Assembly (NCBI GenBank): GCA_027490155.1
Contig: JAIXYP010000065.1
Coordinates: forward strand, 1 to 39,548
DNA: 39,548 nucleotides
Source of the DNA: Cytophagaceae bacterium
GTDB taxonomy: Bacteria > Bacteroidota > Bacteroidia > Cytophagales > Flexibacteraceae
Reading direction: 5' to 3'
The number at the start of each line of letters is the position of its first letter. The stretch's first letter is position 1. The notes under the pieces are model-generated. The model made no database searches. It was not told the origin of the DNA and saw only the letters and a program-made list of their open reading frames with translations. Of the stretch, positions 7,802-22,800 are shown in pieces. The position numbers were made by a program, and so were the translations under genes.

Positions 7802-10800
7802 ATGGTCACCACTACTTTTTCGGCCCGATGGCTAACCTCGGCTATTATCGCTTTTTGGTTTTTGGGTATTGTGGTCCAGACTGGGGCACAACAGATCCGC
7901 AAAAACACATACGGCACCAATGGCGAGGTCCGGGCAACAGCGACAAACGGATCATCAGTATTTGTTGGGGGTGACTTTACCCAGGTCTTTAAACGAACTG
8001 GGTCTGGCTACCTAGCCGATGCCATCACGGGGCAACCAGTCCAGACCCTGCCTTCGGTGACCCTAGGCAATAACCCTGGCACCATCAACACCATGGTCGC
8101 TGATGGCAGTGGTGGCTGGTTTATAGCTGGCAACTTCGATCAAGTGGCAGGCGTCTCTAGGTCCAACCTAGCCCATCTAACTGCCACCTACCAGCTAGAC
8201 CCAGCCTTTGTGGCCAACACCGATGGGGAGGTATTTGACCTAGCACTGCTATCTGGCAATCTTTATGTGGCAGGTAGTTTCAGCCAGATCAATAATAACA
8301 GCAGGCCACGCCTAGCGCAAGTCAGTGCCAGCTCAGGCTCTCTGACCGCATGGACACCCGCCACACCTAATGCCACAGTCCGCAAATTACAATTGGTTGG
8401 CAATGAGCTTTTTTCGGCAGGCGACTATACCTACCTCGGCAGCACAGCACAGAATGCTGGCCCCATCAGCACTACCACTGCCCTACTGAGTAGCGCAATG
8501 GCTACTGTAATCGGAACGGTCTATGCCACTGAAACGGATGGCAATAATGGCTGGTATATAGGGGGTGAGATCACAACTGTTGCAGGCCTATCGATCGGCA
8601 ACTTGGCTCATATCAATGCCGATGGCAGCCTAGACCAAAGTTTTAGCCCTAGCCCTAATGGTTCCGTTCGAGCCCTTAAACGCAATGGCACCAATCTCTT
8701 CGTTGGTGGTAGTTTCACCGAGATTGCAGGCAGGACAAACCCTTATCTGGCTATTTTCAGCACAACCACCCATGCGCTTGACCTTGCTTGGGCAGCCAAT
8801 AGCCCCAATGCCCCTATCCTGACCATCGAGAGTAGTGGCAACAAGGTCTGGATCGGTGGATCGTTCACCCAAATCGGGGTGAACAATCCTAACCTAGCGA
8901 CCCTCAACCGCAGCAGCAACCAAGTGGTGGCGGGCCTTGCAGTCAATGGCCCCATAAGCACAACCGAGCAAGATGGCCAAGGGGGTTATTATGTAGGTGG
9001 CAGTTTCAGCCGCATTGGCGGGGTGGATAGAAGCCACTTGGTACGCGTCACAGCCGCTGGCCAGGTCGATCTGGCATTTAATCCGACCCTGAATGGAGCG
9101 GTCACAAGCATCAAACTGCACCAAGGCAAACTCTATGTCGCCGGCACTTTTACCACAAATAGCGGGGCTGATTGTAACAACATCATCGCCCTCAATCCTA
9201 CGACCGGAGCCTACGCCAATTGGCAGTCTGCCGCTATCCGTAGCAGTTATCTAAGGGCAACACCTAGTAACAAAAACCACCTCACGACCGCAGGCAGCCG
9301 CCTTTTCGTCAGTGGAGATTTTGACCTTATAGGGCAGAAAACTGGGGGGCTTTCAGGCTTCAACAACAGCACTGGCAAACTATTATCCACCCTACCGAGC
9401 ATCACAGGCACGGCCAACGCCATCGTCAGCGATGGCAACGGGGGGTATTACATCGGCGGTAATTTTAGCAAGGTTGGCAGCGTGACAGTCCAGCACCTTA
9501 CTCACCTCAACCCGGATGGCACTGTTGACAATAGCTTCAGCCCTAGCCCAGATGCCCCAGTCCGTGCTTTGGTGCTGAAGGCAGGTGTGCTATACGTCGG
9601 TGGTGACTTCACCTCCATCCTGAGCCAAACTAGGATTGGTGGAGCGGCGATCAACGTCTCGACCAATTCGCTCACTGCTTGGAACCCCAATATCTCAGTA
9701 GGCGGCAATATCCAGCAGCTCGTAGATGGCGGTACTACTCTTTATGCTGTCGGGACATTTTCTCAGATTGATGGAGTTAACCGTAATGGTCTCGCCGCAA
9801 TCAGTTTGACCCTTGGCACTGCCACCAGCTGGGACCCCGAAGTTACAGGTACCGTCAGGTCCGTCCTCTTGAGTGGAAGCCAGCTTTATGTGGCAGGATC
9901 ATTCAGCGCAATAGGTGGCCAAGCACGGACCAACTTAGCCCGACTCAGCACCAGCACTGCCTTGACCGACAGCTGGGATGTTGGCACCATCAATGGGGAT
10001 GTGAACAGCTTAGCCATCAATGGCACTACCCTTTATATCGGTGGTAATTTCTACGACATTGCAGGGACCACTAGCACCTACCTAGCTGGTATCAGCACCA
10101 CTACAGCCGCTGTCCTAAATGGGTTTGAGAGCCTTGGTCTAAATGCACAGGTCACAAGCCTAGCCCATACCAGTGGCAAACTGATGGTCGGTGGTCACTT
10201 TTCTATGGCGGCTGGCTCCAAACAATATGGATCCATTGTCCTTAGCACCACAACCAATCTACCCCTATCGAGCTTTGACTTTGCGACCGATGCTCCTTCC
10301 AACCAATGGCTGGTTGATGGGCAGAAAATCTTGGCAGTAGGTGATTTTGCATACGCAGGATACGCCCGCGCCAATCTGATGAGCCTATCGCTAAATACCA
10401 ATTTGATCAACGATCAAGTCAGTAGTTTTCGGACTAGGCCAAGCCACACCATCACAGCAGTAAGGCCTTTGAGCGCCAATCAGCTTGCTGTAGCTGGCTA
10501 CTTCACAAGCATCAACGGCAGCACCACTACGCCCTACTTAGCCAAACTGGACACCGCCACCGCTACCCTGATCAGCTGGCCAGTACCTGAGCTCAACGGC
10601 CCGGTAGAAGACTTGGCATTGATCGGTACTAACCTTTATGCCACTGGTAGTTTCAATACTGCTGGTGGTAGTCCTGTTGGCCAAGTTCTGCGCCTAGACC
10701 AATCGAGCGGAATTATTGACAACCTAGACCTGAACGTTCAAGGAATTAGTTCGCTTCATACTACAGGGGATACCCTCTGGATCAGTGGCGCATTTTCGAG

Positions 10801-13800
10801 TGTTGCACATGCAGGCAATAACAATGACCTACCAAACATTTTTGCTTACAAAACAAGCACTAATACGTTGTTGGATGCCATAAGGTTGAACCCATCTGGC
10901 ATTGTGGCGAGCGTAGTAAAGAATAGCAAGTTGTTGGTATTCGCTGGTAGTTTCGGAGGGCTTGGCAGCACAGGCCGTGCCTATCTAGCAGATTTCAGGA
11001 TCAATACTGCTAGCCTAGGTAGTTTCAGTAGGGATATCAATGGCACAGTTATGGCCCTGCAATACCGCAATGGTCACCTATACGCTGGCGGCACTTTCAA
11101 CACTATCGAAGGTGAGGCCCGATATGGGTTCGCCCGCTTCCGGAGCCATGATAACCAGCTTAGTCCTTTTACCCCACTTCAGTCAACAGATGGGGTTGCT
11201 CACGTCAGTGCGATTACTTTCTTAGGCTCTAAACTAATCCTGGGTGGATCCTTCGCCACTGTGGGTGGATTAGCACGACCGAACCTAGCCAGTATAGACT
11301 CGACCACAGCCTTGGCCGAAAGCTGGGCACCGATGCCTGACCAAGCCGTGCTAAGCCTGCATGCAAACGGTACCAACCTCTATGTCGGTGGGCAGTTCGC
11401 CAACATCGCTGGTGCCAGACGGACTGGGATGGCTGCCTTCGCAGGCACGAGTTTGGTCTCGACCTTTAATCCTGAGTGTACCAATTCATTTGGGACTATC
11501 TTTTCTATTTCAGCAGGGGCAAGTGCTGGGTCAATCTTTGTCGGCGGCAATGTCGGCACCTTTGGCGGCATCAATAGCCCCTACCTGGCCTACCATGGCA
11601 GCACTACCAACCTGCTTGGCCTGCGGCCCAAACCCAACGGATTGGTCCATGCACTCAGCACAGATGGTAGCCGACTATTCGTAGGGGGAGCATTCAATAA
11701 CATATCTGGCCAAACGCGCTATAATGTCTCTGCTTACACAGTCTCGAGCGGTGCCTTGACGACATTTAATGACGATGCCCATGAAATCTTCAACGCCAGC
11801 AACCGAGGCAGCGGTGTTAGGGCAATGGCTGTTGCTGCTGGCTCAATCTATGTTGGTGGATATTTCTATGGCGTAGGTGGCGACAAAAACAACCTAGTCA
11901 AGGTCAATATTGCCAGTAGTGCTTTACAAGGATGGGCCCCAAATCCAGACTATATCGTTAATAGCCTGAGCACAATCGGCAGTTCGGTCTATGCACTTGG
12001 CGGCTTCAGCAATATCGGTGGCCAAAGCCGCAGTAACTTGGCCTCAGTCGATGCAACAACTGGCTTAGCCACAACATTTATCTCCGTCTCGGATGGTAAT
12101 ATTACTGGTATTGGTGCCTCTGGTAGCCAATTGATGGTGCATGGCACTTTTGGCAAAGGCGGAGTGACAAACCGCAATTATGCAGCGGCTTTCAGCCTTG
12201 ATGGCACTACGCTTTTGCCTTGGAACCCTGCCCCAGACAACCATGTTAACACCCTCGCAGCTAATAGTACCACCGTGGCAGTCGGCGGTTATTTCAGCAA
12301 CTTGGCAGGAAATAGCTCTACCTACCTTGGGGCAGTTTCGGCCACAGGCACTGGTAATAGTTTGGTTTGGAGCGGCAACTTAGCTGGGGCTATCACCTCG
12401 ATGCTGGCCATCGGTTCTGACCTCTATGTTGGCGGTAGCTTCGGGACCATTAACAATGTTAGCAAACCAAACCTAGCCCTGCTCAACCTCAATACAGGGG
12501 TTGTAAACGCCACTTTTAGCCCTAATCCGAATCAACAAATTAGCGCCTTGGCATCCAATGGGAGTCAGCTATTCGCCGCTGGCCCCTTCAGTAACATTGG
12601 TGGATTGGCCCGCTCTGGCTTGGCCTCCCTTAGTCTAAGCAATGGTACCGCAACCGCAGGATTCAACGCTGGAACAGTATCAAGCCCGCTTAGTCTCTCT
12701 GTGCTTGGCAGCAATATTTATGTTGGGACCAGTAGTGGCATTACTGGCTATTCAGGGTCAACAGGAGCGACCGTCGGCTTTGCACCTGCTACCGATAATC
12801 TGGTCAATTGCCTTGGTAGTGTGGGTGGTGTGCTATGCGCGGGTGGCACCTTTAATAGCCTTGGTGGCAATGCAGTCCGCGGTTTCGGCAAGTTCAATAA
12901 CGCCCCAAGTAGCACGGCTACCACCCCACTCAACCTCAATACCAATGGGGTAGCCTACCAACTTCTGCCACTTGATGCCAGCACCCTCTTGGTTGGCGGC
13001 ACATTCACCTCTATAGCTAGTACCTTGGCCGACAACATCGCCTTCTGCGAACCAGGAACCGTGGTGGCCCCTACCATCCTGAGCTTTAGCCCCGCTGCAG
13101 CTGGTGCTGGACAAACGGTCACGATCACTGGCGAAAACCTATTGGGTGTCGCCTCCGTCATTTTTGGAGGCACGCAAGCAGCCAGTTTTACCGTTAGGTC
13201 GGCTACCGAGCTTGTTGCAACGATAGGGGCAGGTTCCAGTGGCAGTGTTACATTAGGCAATGGAGCTGGATCCTCCTCCTTATCGGGTTTTACCTTCTGC
13301 ACTATCCCGACCCCAACAATCAGCAATAGCGGCAGCAACCAATTATGCCTCGGCCAATCGGTGACCCTGACCGCCTCTAGTGGATCGGCTTATCTATGGT
13401 CCACTGGGGCTACTACCCAGTCGATCACGGTTACAAGGGCAGGTAATTATACCGTCCGTACCATTAGTGGGGCTTGCACAAGCGCTGCCTCTGCTCTAAC
13501 TATGATTACCATCGGTCGTGTTCCAGGCCAAACCTATAACCTAAGCACCATCGGACAATACCTGCTTGATGGCAATACCCAGGATGGCTCGGCAGTTGCC
13601 AACCATGCAATTATTCGTGGATCATTAGTCTATCAGTCAACCCCAAGCACCAACAACCAAGGTTTGGTCCTCGATGGGCTATCAGCAAACTATCTGGAAA
13701 TCCCCTACAATAGTGCCCAAAACCCTAGCACCAATAGCTTCAGTCTGCACCTGACCCTACTGCCTGATCTGGCACATCTCTCTGGCCTGCGTTCGGTCTA

Positions 13801-16800
13801 TCAGCAAGACAATATTCTGATCCAGATCAGCAGCACCAACCTCTATGCCAACGTCACGACTAGCACTGGCAATGCCACAATCTACGTTAGCAACCCTGCG
13901 CCAACTGCCACCACCCTACACCTTAGCCTTGTAGCTGATGACGATGCCGACAAACTTTACCTCTATCAGAATGGCATACTAGTTGGCGAGGTAGCCTATA
14001 CTGGGCAGTTGACCTTTAGCAATGTTGCTACCTTTATCGGTCGCGAATCAGGCTTCACAGCCGGCATCAGGGGTACACTTGATGCCTTCCGAAAGTTCAA
14101 CTATGCGCTTTCTGTTCCCGAGATCACCTACCTGAGCAACCCAAACGAGGCTGTCCTTGCCAGTAGCAATAGTCCCGTCAATCCAGGGCAAACCCTGCAG
14201 CTAACCGCAGCAACTGTGGCAGGCGCAACATATAGCTGGACTGGCCCGAACGGATTTGTAAGCACAGACCAAAACCCCAGCATCCCGACCGTTACAACCG
14301 TAGCCGCTGGCACTTATTCCCTGACCATTAGCATCAATGGATGTATAGCCGCACCAATCCAGACAGTAGTAGTGGTCGCTGCCTCAGCCCCGACAATCAC
14401 CAACTTTACGCCAACAGCTGCCACCACTGGCCAGACGATAACCATTACAGGCACCAACTTGACAGGTACCACAGCGGTATCATTTGGCGGAACTTTAGCC
14501 ACCAGCTTTAATGTTCAGAATGCCACCACCATCACTGCAGTTGTAGGTAGTGGTAGCACTGGCTCTGTTAGCCTTATTAGCCCTGGAGGGAACGCCAGCC
14601 TAGCAGGATTTACGTTCTGCAACCTTGCCCAGCCAACCATTTCGGCCAGCGGCCCTTCCACCATTTGCGAAGGTGAGATCGTAACACTCACGGCTAGTGC
14701 CTCACCAGGTGGATACTTCTGGTCAACAGGCGAAACGACCAATTCCATCATCGTGAGCACCACGGCCTCGATTACGCTACGGCATACCGATGGAGTTTGC
14801 ACCTCAGCGCCAAGTGCGACGCAGACCATCACGGTCCGGACCAAACCGGCAAAACCAACCATTACCATCATCGGCAATGCCCAGCTTTGTAATGCCAGCA
14901 CCGTTACCCTCTCAGCACCAGCGGGCTATGCCCATTATCGCTGGTCAAACAATGCCACTACCCAGTCCATTGTTGTCAACTCCACGAACGCCTATTCGGT
15001 AGAAGTGGCAGATGCCAACCTATGTTATAGCCAAGCCTCAGATGCCGCTATCGTCACGAATATCACACCCACCACCCCCTTTATCAATGTTTTAGGCGGA
15101 CAGACTGCTGCTTGCCTTGGCGACACCCTCTACCTCGAGGGACCTGCCGGATATGACACTTACCTCTGGACAGGTACTACAAGCCCCATCACCAATCGCA
15201 GCATCCTCAAAGTCACCACCACCAGCCCTAGCATACGTTTGCAAGTGGGCCAAGCTGGTTGCACATCGTCGCAGTCAACTCCACAAGCTCTGACCTTTTA
15301 TACCAAACCAACCAAACCCACCATTACCAACCTCAGCGTGAGGACGGACCTTTGTGGCGGTGGAAGCATTGAGCTCCGGGCCTCGGCCGCAGCAATAGGC
15401 GAGTCCTACGTCTGGTCTGACAACAACAACTCTCAGACCATATCAGTCACCATAGCTGGCAAGTATGCCCTTCGTATCCTGAACGGCACCTGCTTCTCGG
15501 CCACCAGTGACACCATCACAATTACTGACTCACCAGCACTGCCTACCCTTAGCATTTCGCCAAGCAATCCCGCGGATATCTGCGAAGGTGATAGCGTTCT
15601 GCTAACAGCTACAACTGGCCACCAATACCTTTGGAGCAACGGTAAAACGAGCCAAAGTATATGGGCAAAAACCAATGGTATCTATACCGTAAGTGCTACG
15701 GGAAACAATTGCGTGGGCACACCATCAACCGCTGTCTATGTTAACTACAAAGCCACTCCGTCTCCGCCCTATTTGCTCAACATAACCGACTCTATCTGCA
15801 TTGGCCAGTCTGTGATCATCAGCCCTGAGGCACCACCAGTTGGCATGCAATATTTATGGCAGGGGACTACCCTAGGCAACACCTATACCGTCAACACTGC
15901 TGGCACCTACTTTGCACAGCTCGTCCTTGACGGATGCCTCAGTGCCAAAACCTATTTCACACTTTACCAAAAGGCACCAGTCAACCCGGTCACGACGCCG
16001 AACATCGTCCTACCTGCCAACAACACGCTCAATATCCGTGGAGAGGACCTAGTAATTTCTTGGGCACCACAGGCACAAGCCCGAGGCTACCGCATTTACA
16101 TCTACCGTAGCACCGAGACGCGACCCGCTACCCCAATTGTCGTTCTATTCGACCCTAACAACGTCAACTATCCTGTCCCTACGAATGTTGGCCTGCCCCT
16201 TGGCGAGCTTCTGAGGGCAGACATTGTTGCCTATAATGGCTGCTTTGAAGCCAGTGCTAGTGTGCAGTTTTCTATTGGCCAACGGCCAAATTTGGTTGTT
16301 ACATCCATTACTCACCTGCCGACTTTTGATGCCAACAAAACAGCCACCATTACTTATACAGTCAAGAACATTGGCGCAGGCAGCACCAACACCATCGGCT
16401 GGGAAGAAAACATCTGGCTCAATGTGGACAAAATTGATCTACGGCTAGCCAATACAGCCACTTCTGCTACCTTTTTCCTCAAAAAGCTTGGCAACACACA
16501 TGCCTTGCTACCTGGCCAAAGCTACACCCGTACCGTCACTGTGGATATCCCTGAAGACGCCGCAGGTAGCTATTACATCTGGGTGCTTGCCAATAGATCA
16601 GTCGCTTTCTGCGGAGCCGCGGCAGTCGGTGACACATGCCCAGTGAACTATAACTATAGCTACTCGCACCTGATAGAAGAAGATGACCTCGCCAAACGCA
16701 ACAACATTCGCCAAAGCCAGGTCTTTGTAAATGCCCAGCCACGTGCTGCCCTTCAGGCCCAACAGGTCCAAGGCTTACCAGCCCAGGTCTTTGCTGGCTC

Positions 16801-19800
16801 ACCGATCAATCTCAAATATACTGTCAAGAACATCGGTATTTATCAGGCAGTTGGGCGTGCCAATGAGCCCTATCGTGTCCGAACAACAACTTCTATCACA
16901 AGTAGCGGCACTCCCATAACCATCCCGCTCTACTGTGACGATCGGTACTGGACGGACAAATTGTACATCAGCAAATTACCATCGTTCAACATCGATAGTG
17001 CGGATTTGGTATCAACACAGACCATTAAGCCACGTATGTTCAAGGCCCCGGTCAGTTGTTATACTTCATTCAATCCGCCTGTTATCAACAATCAGTATGA
17101 CCCACTGACCCAATCCATCCACCCGGATAGTGTTTATGTCCAGCCAGTCCAGCTAACTGTGCCCGAAAACATCACAGGGACATATTACCTCTTCATACAC
17201 ACAAATGACAACGGCAGTGTGCTGACCAATCCTGCCTTTTATCCGATCGAGCGCTTTGGTCCGTTTCAGATATTGATCAATCCGTATGCTGACTTGGTGG
17301 TGAATAACATTACGCTGCCTGACACTTTGGTCAGTGCTACTAAGCCCGTCGGATCTTATCGCACGCGCAATCAAGGCTTTGTCGCAACCACTACTGGGGT
17401 TATAGATTCCCTTTATTTCTGCCGCGCGGCTAACCTGACAGCGCAATCAATTGCATTTGGCTATAAGCTCTATCAGCCCGAATCTTTCAGTATCAATCAA
17501 TCCAGAACAAATGCACTGGATATATCTATCCCAGATACAGCTTTTGGTCGGTATTATATCTTCGTCAAAACTAATCTGACCAAGACTGTTTTCGAACACA
17601 CTGCCACAGCCAACAATGCCTACCAAAGGCCGACCCCCATCTGGATCAAAAAAGGGGCCTTCCCTGACCTACGCCTAACTAGCCTTTTTGCACCTGATAG
17701 TGTCGAGGCAGGGTCTAGTTTCCAACTCAACTACGGCTACCGCAACATAGGCCTAGGCTATGCCTTGCCCCGCTATACGGATAGCATCAAGATCGTAAAC
17801 ATTGCGGACCCAAATAACAGTTCGTTACTCACGATCCTAACTCCCCCCTACACAATTGACACGCTAAGGCCCCAACAGACGGCTACAATTAGCCAAGCCG
17901 TGCCTGTGGACATTACCCAAGAAGTAGGCACATTTTGGCTGCGTGTTAATGTCAACGGAGATCGTAAAGTCAGCGAGAATGGCCAGTATGGCAACAACAC
18001 CAACACCTCGGGCCCCTTGGTCAAACGCATAAAAGTGATCCCTGCCGGCAGCACCCGCATCGACCCCAATGCAACATTCGACTGGCAACTCAACAGCCTC
18101 ATAACCATAGGAGCTGTTACGACCCGCCGGCCCATGTCGATCCAAGCATCTTATCGATTTAATGGCCCTAGTACCCCCACAACGCCTCCTTATATTGCCT
18201 ACTCCATCGCTAGTGACCCAGCAGGTCAGAATACCGTTTTGCCTCTTGGCTATGGTCAGGTGCCCGAAATTGGTATACGTGGTCAATCTGCCACACTTAG
18301 CACCTCTAGCTATCCGCTTGACAATATTGCAGCAGGCAACTATTATCTGGTAGGTACCATCTCGAACTTCCCGAATGATAAGTTCGATGGCAATCTGGCT
18401 AACAACACACATATCCTTCCCATCACCATCCTCTCGACACCTGCGCCAGACCTAGTCTTGTCGATCATTAGCTGCCCGACCACAGTCTTTGGCGGTAGGC
18501 GATTCAAGGTAAAATACAGGATAACCAACCAAGGAAACGCCAGCACCACTATCGATGGCGTTAATGATCATCTCACACTGATTGTGGCCCAGGGTTTAGG
18601 TGGGGAACGTTGGACCCAGACCTCTAGTCGGCAATTAAGTATTGGCGAAAGCTATGTGGATAGTATGTCCGTAGCCTTTGCGAGTGCAGCTCGTGGATTA
18701 TACCTGCTGACCGCAAAATGCAATGCAGACCCTTTTATCTTCGAGCCAGACCTTGCCAATAACATTAGCGACGAACGGGCGATCACCGTCATCGAAGCCC
18801 CCAAAACAGACCTCTTACCGATATCCATCCAGGCACCAACCAGCCTCAAACCGGGGGGTGATACCACCATATTGGTCCAGCTTCGCAACGATGGACCTGA
18901 AGTAGCAGAAGGTGACCTGAGTAACTTTTTACAGCTACGTCTCCCGGCCGAAACCAATTCTGGGTTCAACACCACGCAGTCGCAATACGTCAGCATCAAC
19001 CCTGGCCAGACCCACACCGCTCATATCCGGATGGTAGGTCCCGGAGCAGCAGAGGCCAACAACCATGTTTTCGATGCCTTGGTCAATGCCACAAGGGCCA
19101 TCCCCGAGACCAACTATGACAACGATAGCATCACCCAGCGGCCTATCAGCATCAGCTACCCTTTGGCGACACCTGCCAAAATCCTGAAGCTGGATTCTGT
19201 TGGTGGCTTCAGCACCAATCCATGGTATTTTAAGGTCAGCCCACCAGCGGGGACAGACGTATTGATCGAGCTCGGCCAAGTGCAACTGACACGCGGCATG
19301 GTTCTGGACTCGATCAACCACCCGACCCAGCTAAACATCTTGGGGGCCTGTGCAACGGCTTGGCCGGCTGGCAAATACAGCCTCCAGCGCAGCACCGACG
19401 ACCCCGCCGAAACCCGAACTAGCCACTCGGTCATTATCCCTAATGCCAGTTGTGGGAGTTATATCGTCTCCGCCTATCGGCAGAAGGTTTTGGGGGATGT
19501 CCTACCCTCTAGTGGCCACCTGAACGTCAAGGTAACTTATGTACCCTACAGCATCACATCCGTTTCGCCAACCAAGGTAGGCCAAGGCCCGATAACCTTA
19601 CTTGTAAACGGTGGTCGGTTTGAGCCCAACATGACATGGCAGCTTGAGAGCATGGGTGGGTCACCTGTGGCAACATCACACTACAACCAACTGCGGCATA
19701 GCATGCAGGCCATCGTCCGCTTTAATTTGCTGACAGTGCCACTTGGTCAATACCGCTTAGTTGCCATCAATGCTGCCAGCCAACGTGCCCTCTATGCATC

Positions 19801-22800
19801 TATTACCGTCGATACCGCCATCACAGCCGGCATCAGGGTCTCTCCTATCGCCCCTGCCGAAATCAGGAAAGGACGTAGTGGCACCTATCGCCTTTCCATC
19901 CTGAATGATGGCAATGTGGATGCTGAGGCGCTACAAGTCCAAGTCGTTTCGCCCAACTTCTTTGCCTATATCAATGATGCCAAGGTGATTTCAGGCTCTG
20001 CAAAACTTTTGATGGACACAAGGATACCAGGGAAATATGAACCAGTCAACAACCAACTCAACACTGATACCTTAGCGATTCTACCTATATGGGTCCGGAA
20101 CCTCAGACCAGGAGAAAAAACAGAGATCGAATTCAAGGCCAATATCCTAGCCAGCTCCAAATATCCTGGATTCCCAATCTACCTGACAGTCAACAAGTAT
20201 TCTGGATGGCGATTTGCCAGGCATTTCTATCGGCAGATGGGGTTGGTATATAAGGTCCTACAAAAAGATCTAAGTACCTATGGGCCTGCTAAGTTGCCGA
20301 CCTATCCACCATATAGCTTTGTCAAAACCAACCCCGACAAACGTAAATTCATTGATACGTTTTTACATCAATACTTCCAGGGTGGGGTATTACTAGCTAC
20401 CGATACAGCTGGCATCGACCCCTATAACGACTTTTCGTTAGGACTTGATTCTCTTGCCCTGCTTGCCCCATTGAGGGCAGCTTTCCCACCAATGACCCGC
20501 CTATTTGTCGGTGACCCAGCCAACTATCATGACCTCGGGTATCGCCCTACAGATAAAGACAGCCTCATGGTCTATTTGCTCCAAAAGGCAGGTTGCCGTA
20601 CCTGTGGATATGCCCTTGGATTTAGTGAAGATGTACAAGAACGTGGTAGGGATAGGATCCTTCGTGACGCTGTTTGTGAAGGACTATTGGGGCCAGCGAT
20701 CAATACCTATAGCGGGTTCCTCGAAAATGCGGTCAAAGGATTTACAGGCTACATTACCAGAATAGGCGGACAATCTATATTCAATGCCGTAGCCAAAGAA
20801 ACGTTTAATCCTGCTGCCTTACTTGGCTTTGCGGCACAGCTCGGAAATGCTGTTGCCGGTGCCGCATTAGGCAACCATCCCGTCGCTAAATGCTGGGCAC
20901 AAGGCTTTTTCACCTACGTCAACTCAGCAGTGGGAATCGTTGGCGAAGTCGAAGGCATAACTGCAGCTTTTGCTGGGGAGGGTCTCACGGTGGGCGCAAG
21001 CTCTGTTGGCGTTGCCTATTACTCCACTGTGCTAGCGAAAGACGCCGCCATTATGGCCCTTTTGGTTACCACTCGTATCAATTATTGTAATCAAATCAGT
21101 AACGATCTTCTGAGTACAGCCGAACGTGACGCCATCATCGCTCGCAATGAAGCCACCATCAAAAGCCTTACCGATAACGAAGGTAGCCTTGTTGCTGTCG
21201 CACTCAACAACGTTAGCAATCTCACCATTTGCGCACCTACGCCCACATCCCGTGACCCGAATGACATAAAGGGGCTAGACGGATATGGACCAAACCGATT
21301 CGTCAGCACTTCACAAGAGCTAAAGTACCGCATCAGGTTTGAAAATGACTCGACCTTTGCCTTAGCAGCGGCCCAACGGGTCTATATCAAAACCAAACTG
21401 CCCAAACATGTCTCTGCCAATAGCATCCAGCTCGGCAATATTGGTTTTGACCGTATGGACTTTACCTCCACTGCTGGCCAGCTGGCCTATAGCGGTGACC
21501 TACCAGTAACAGGACGTGACTACAAAGTACACGTTACGGCGGGCCTTGACATCAGCAACAACCAGATCATCTGGGAGTTCCAGACCCTTGACCCTGCAAC
21601 CAATGCCGTCCCTGCTAGTAGTGCAATTGGTATGCTACCCGTCAATGATAGCACGGGCACTGGAGAGGGCTATGTAGACTTTAGCATCTTGGTTGACCCA
21701 GATGCCGCTACTGGCGACACAGTTGCCTTTCAAGCCGACATTTACTTTGACGACAACGAAGTTATCAGGACCAATACCTGGGTCAATATGCTTGATGCCG
21801 TAGGGCCGACTGTCACGCTTCGTCCACTAGACCCGATCGTCAGCAACCCTGTTAACATCAGGACCCAAATTGCATCCGACGACTTTGGTGGCTCAGGTCT
21901 TGACTATTACAAAGTCTGGGTGGCCGAGGGTAATCAGCCTTATGCCCCACTCGATGGGGTCTATACTACTGCCACTCCGCCGACGTTCACAGGCACTATT
22001 GGCGCAACCTACCGATTGGCAGTCGCTGGTCGTGACTTTGTTGGCAACGGTGCAGATCCGGACTTCAACAACCCGACCATTATAACTATAACCGGGACCA
22101 AGGCCCTAGCCTTTACGGACATTGCTGACACAATCAAGCTATGCCAAGGTAAGATTCTGAGGGCTGGATGGGCAGGCCTCAATGTGGACACCGCCACGAT
22201 TGGTATTGGCCTACTTGGCGGCGGGCAATATTTGCTGATGGATACCCTCCTGACAGATAGTGTCACAAGCTGGAAAGTGCCAACCACGTTAGCGGCTGGC
22301 CTCTACAATCTGCGTTTGCGCTCCATTTCGGATAGCAACACCCAGGCTCTTAGCCCCTTCCCAGTCCGTATCTATGCCATTCCTACTGCTACAATAGACA
22401 CAATGCAGGGCAGTAGCCGCTGTGCCGAAACTGCTGGCATTGGCCTCAAAGCAAGGTTGGCCCAGCCACAAACAGGTGTGACTTATCGTTGGACCCTGCC
22501 TGACAACACGGTCCGAACTACTGACTCGATTTTTAGCACCCAACTTGGGGTTCATCTGCTGGTCACGACCAATCCGTTTGGTTGCCAAGACACCACATTT
22601 GTAACACTTAGGCTCAACGCTGCGCCTTTGGCACCTCTGATCTCAGGACCAACGAGTGCCTGTACGAACAGCCCTTTTCGGTATGCCATCAGCGGTTTGC
22701 CTACAAACACGCTTGTGCGCTGGTATATCGGGTCGATTACCTCCATCCCAGCTCAGCTAGGCACGGACACGAGCTTCATCCTGACCCCAACGGCCAACAC

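Noticed and set aside
7802-13050. Repeats in the giant gene considered as a recent tandem DNA duplication
   Set aside because: The repeats share a protein pattern but differ greatly at the DNA level, so they are old; no near-identical units were found by eye.
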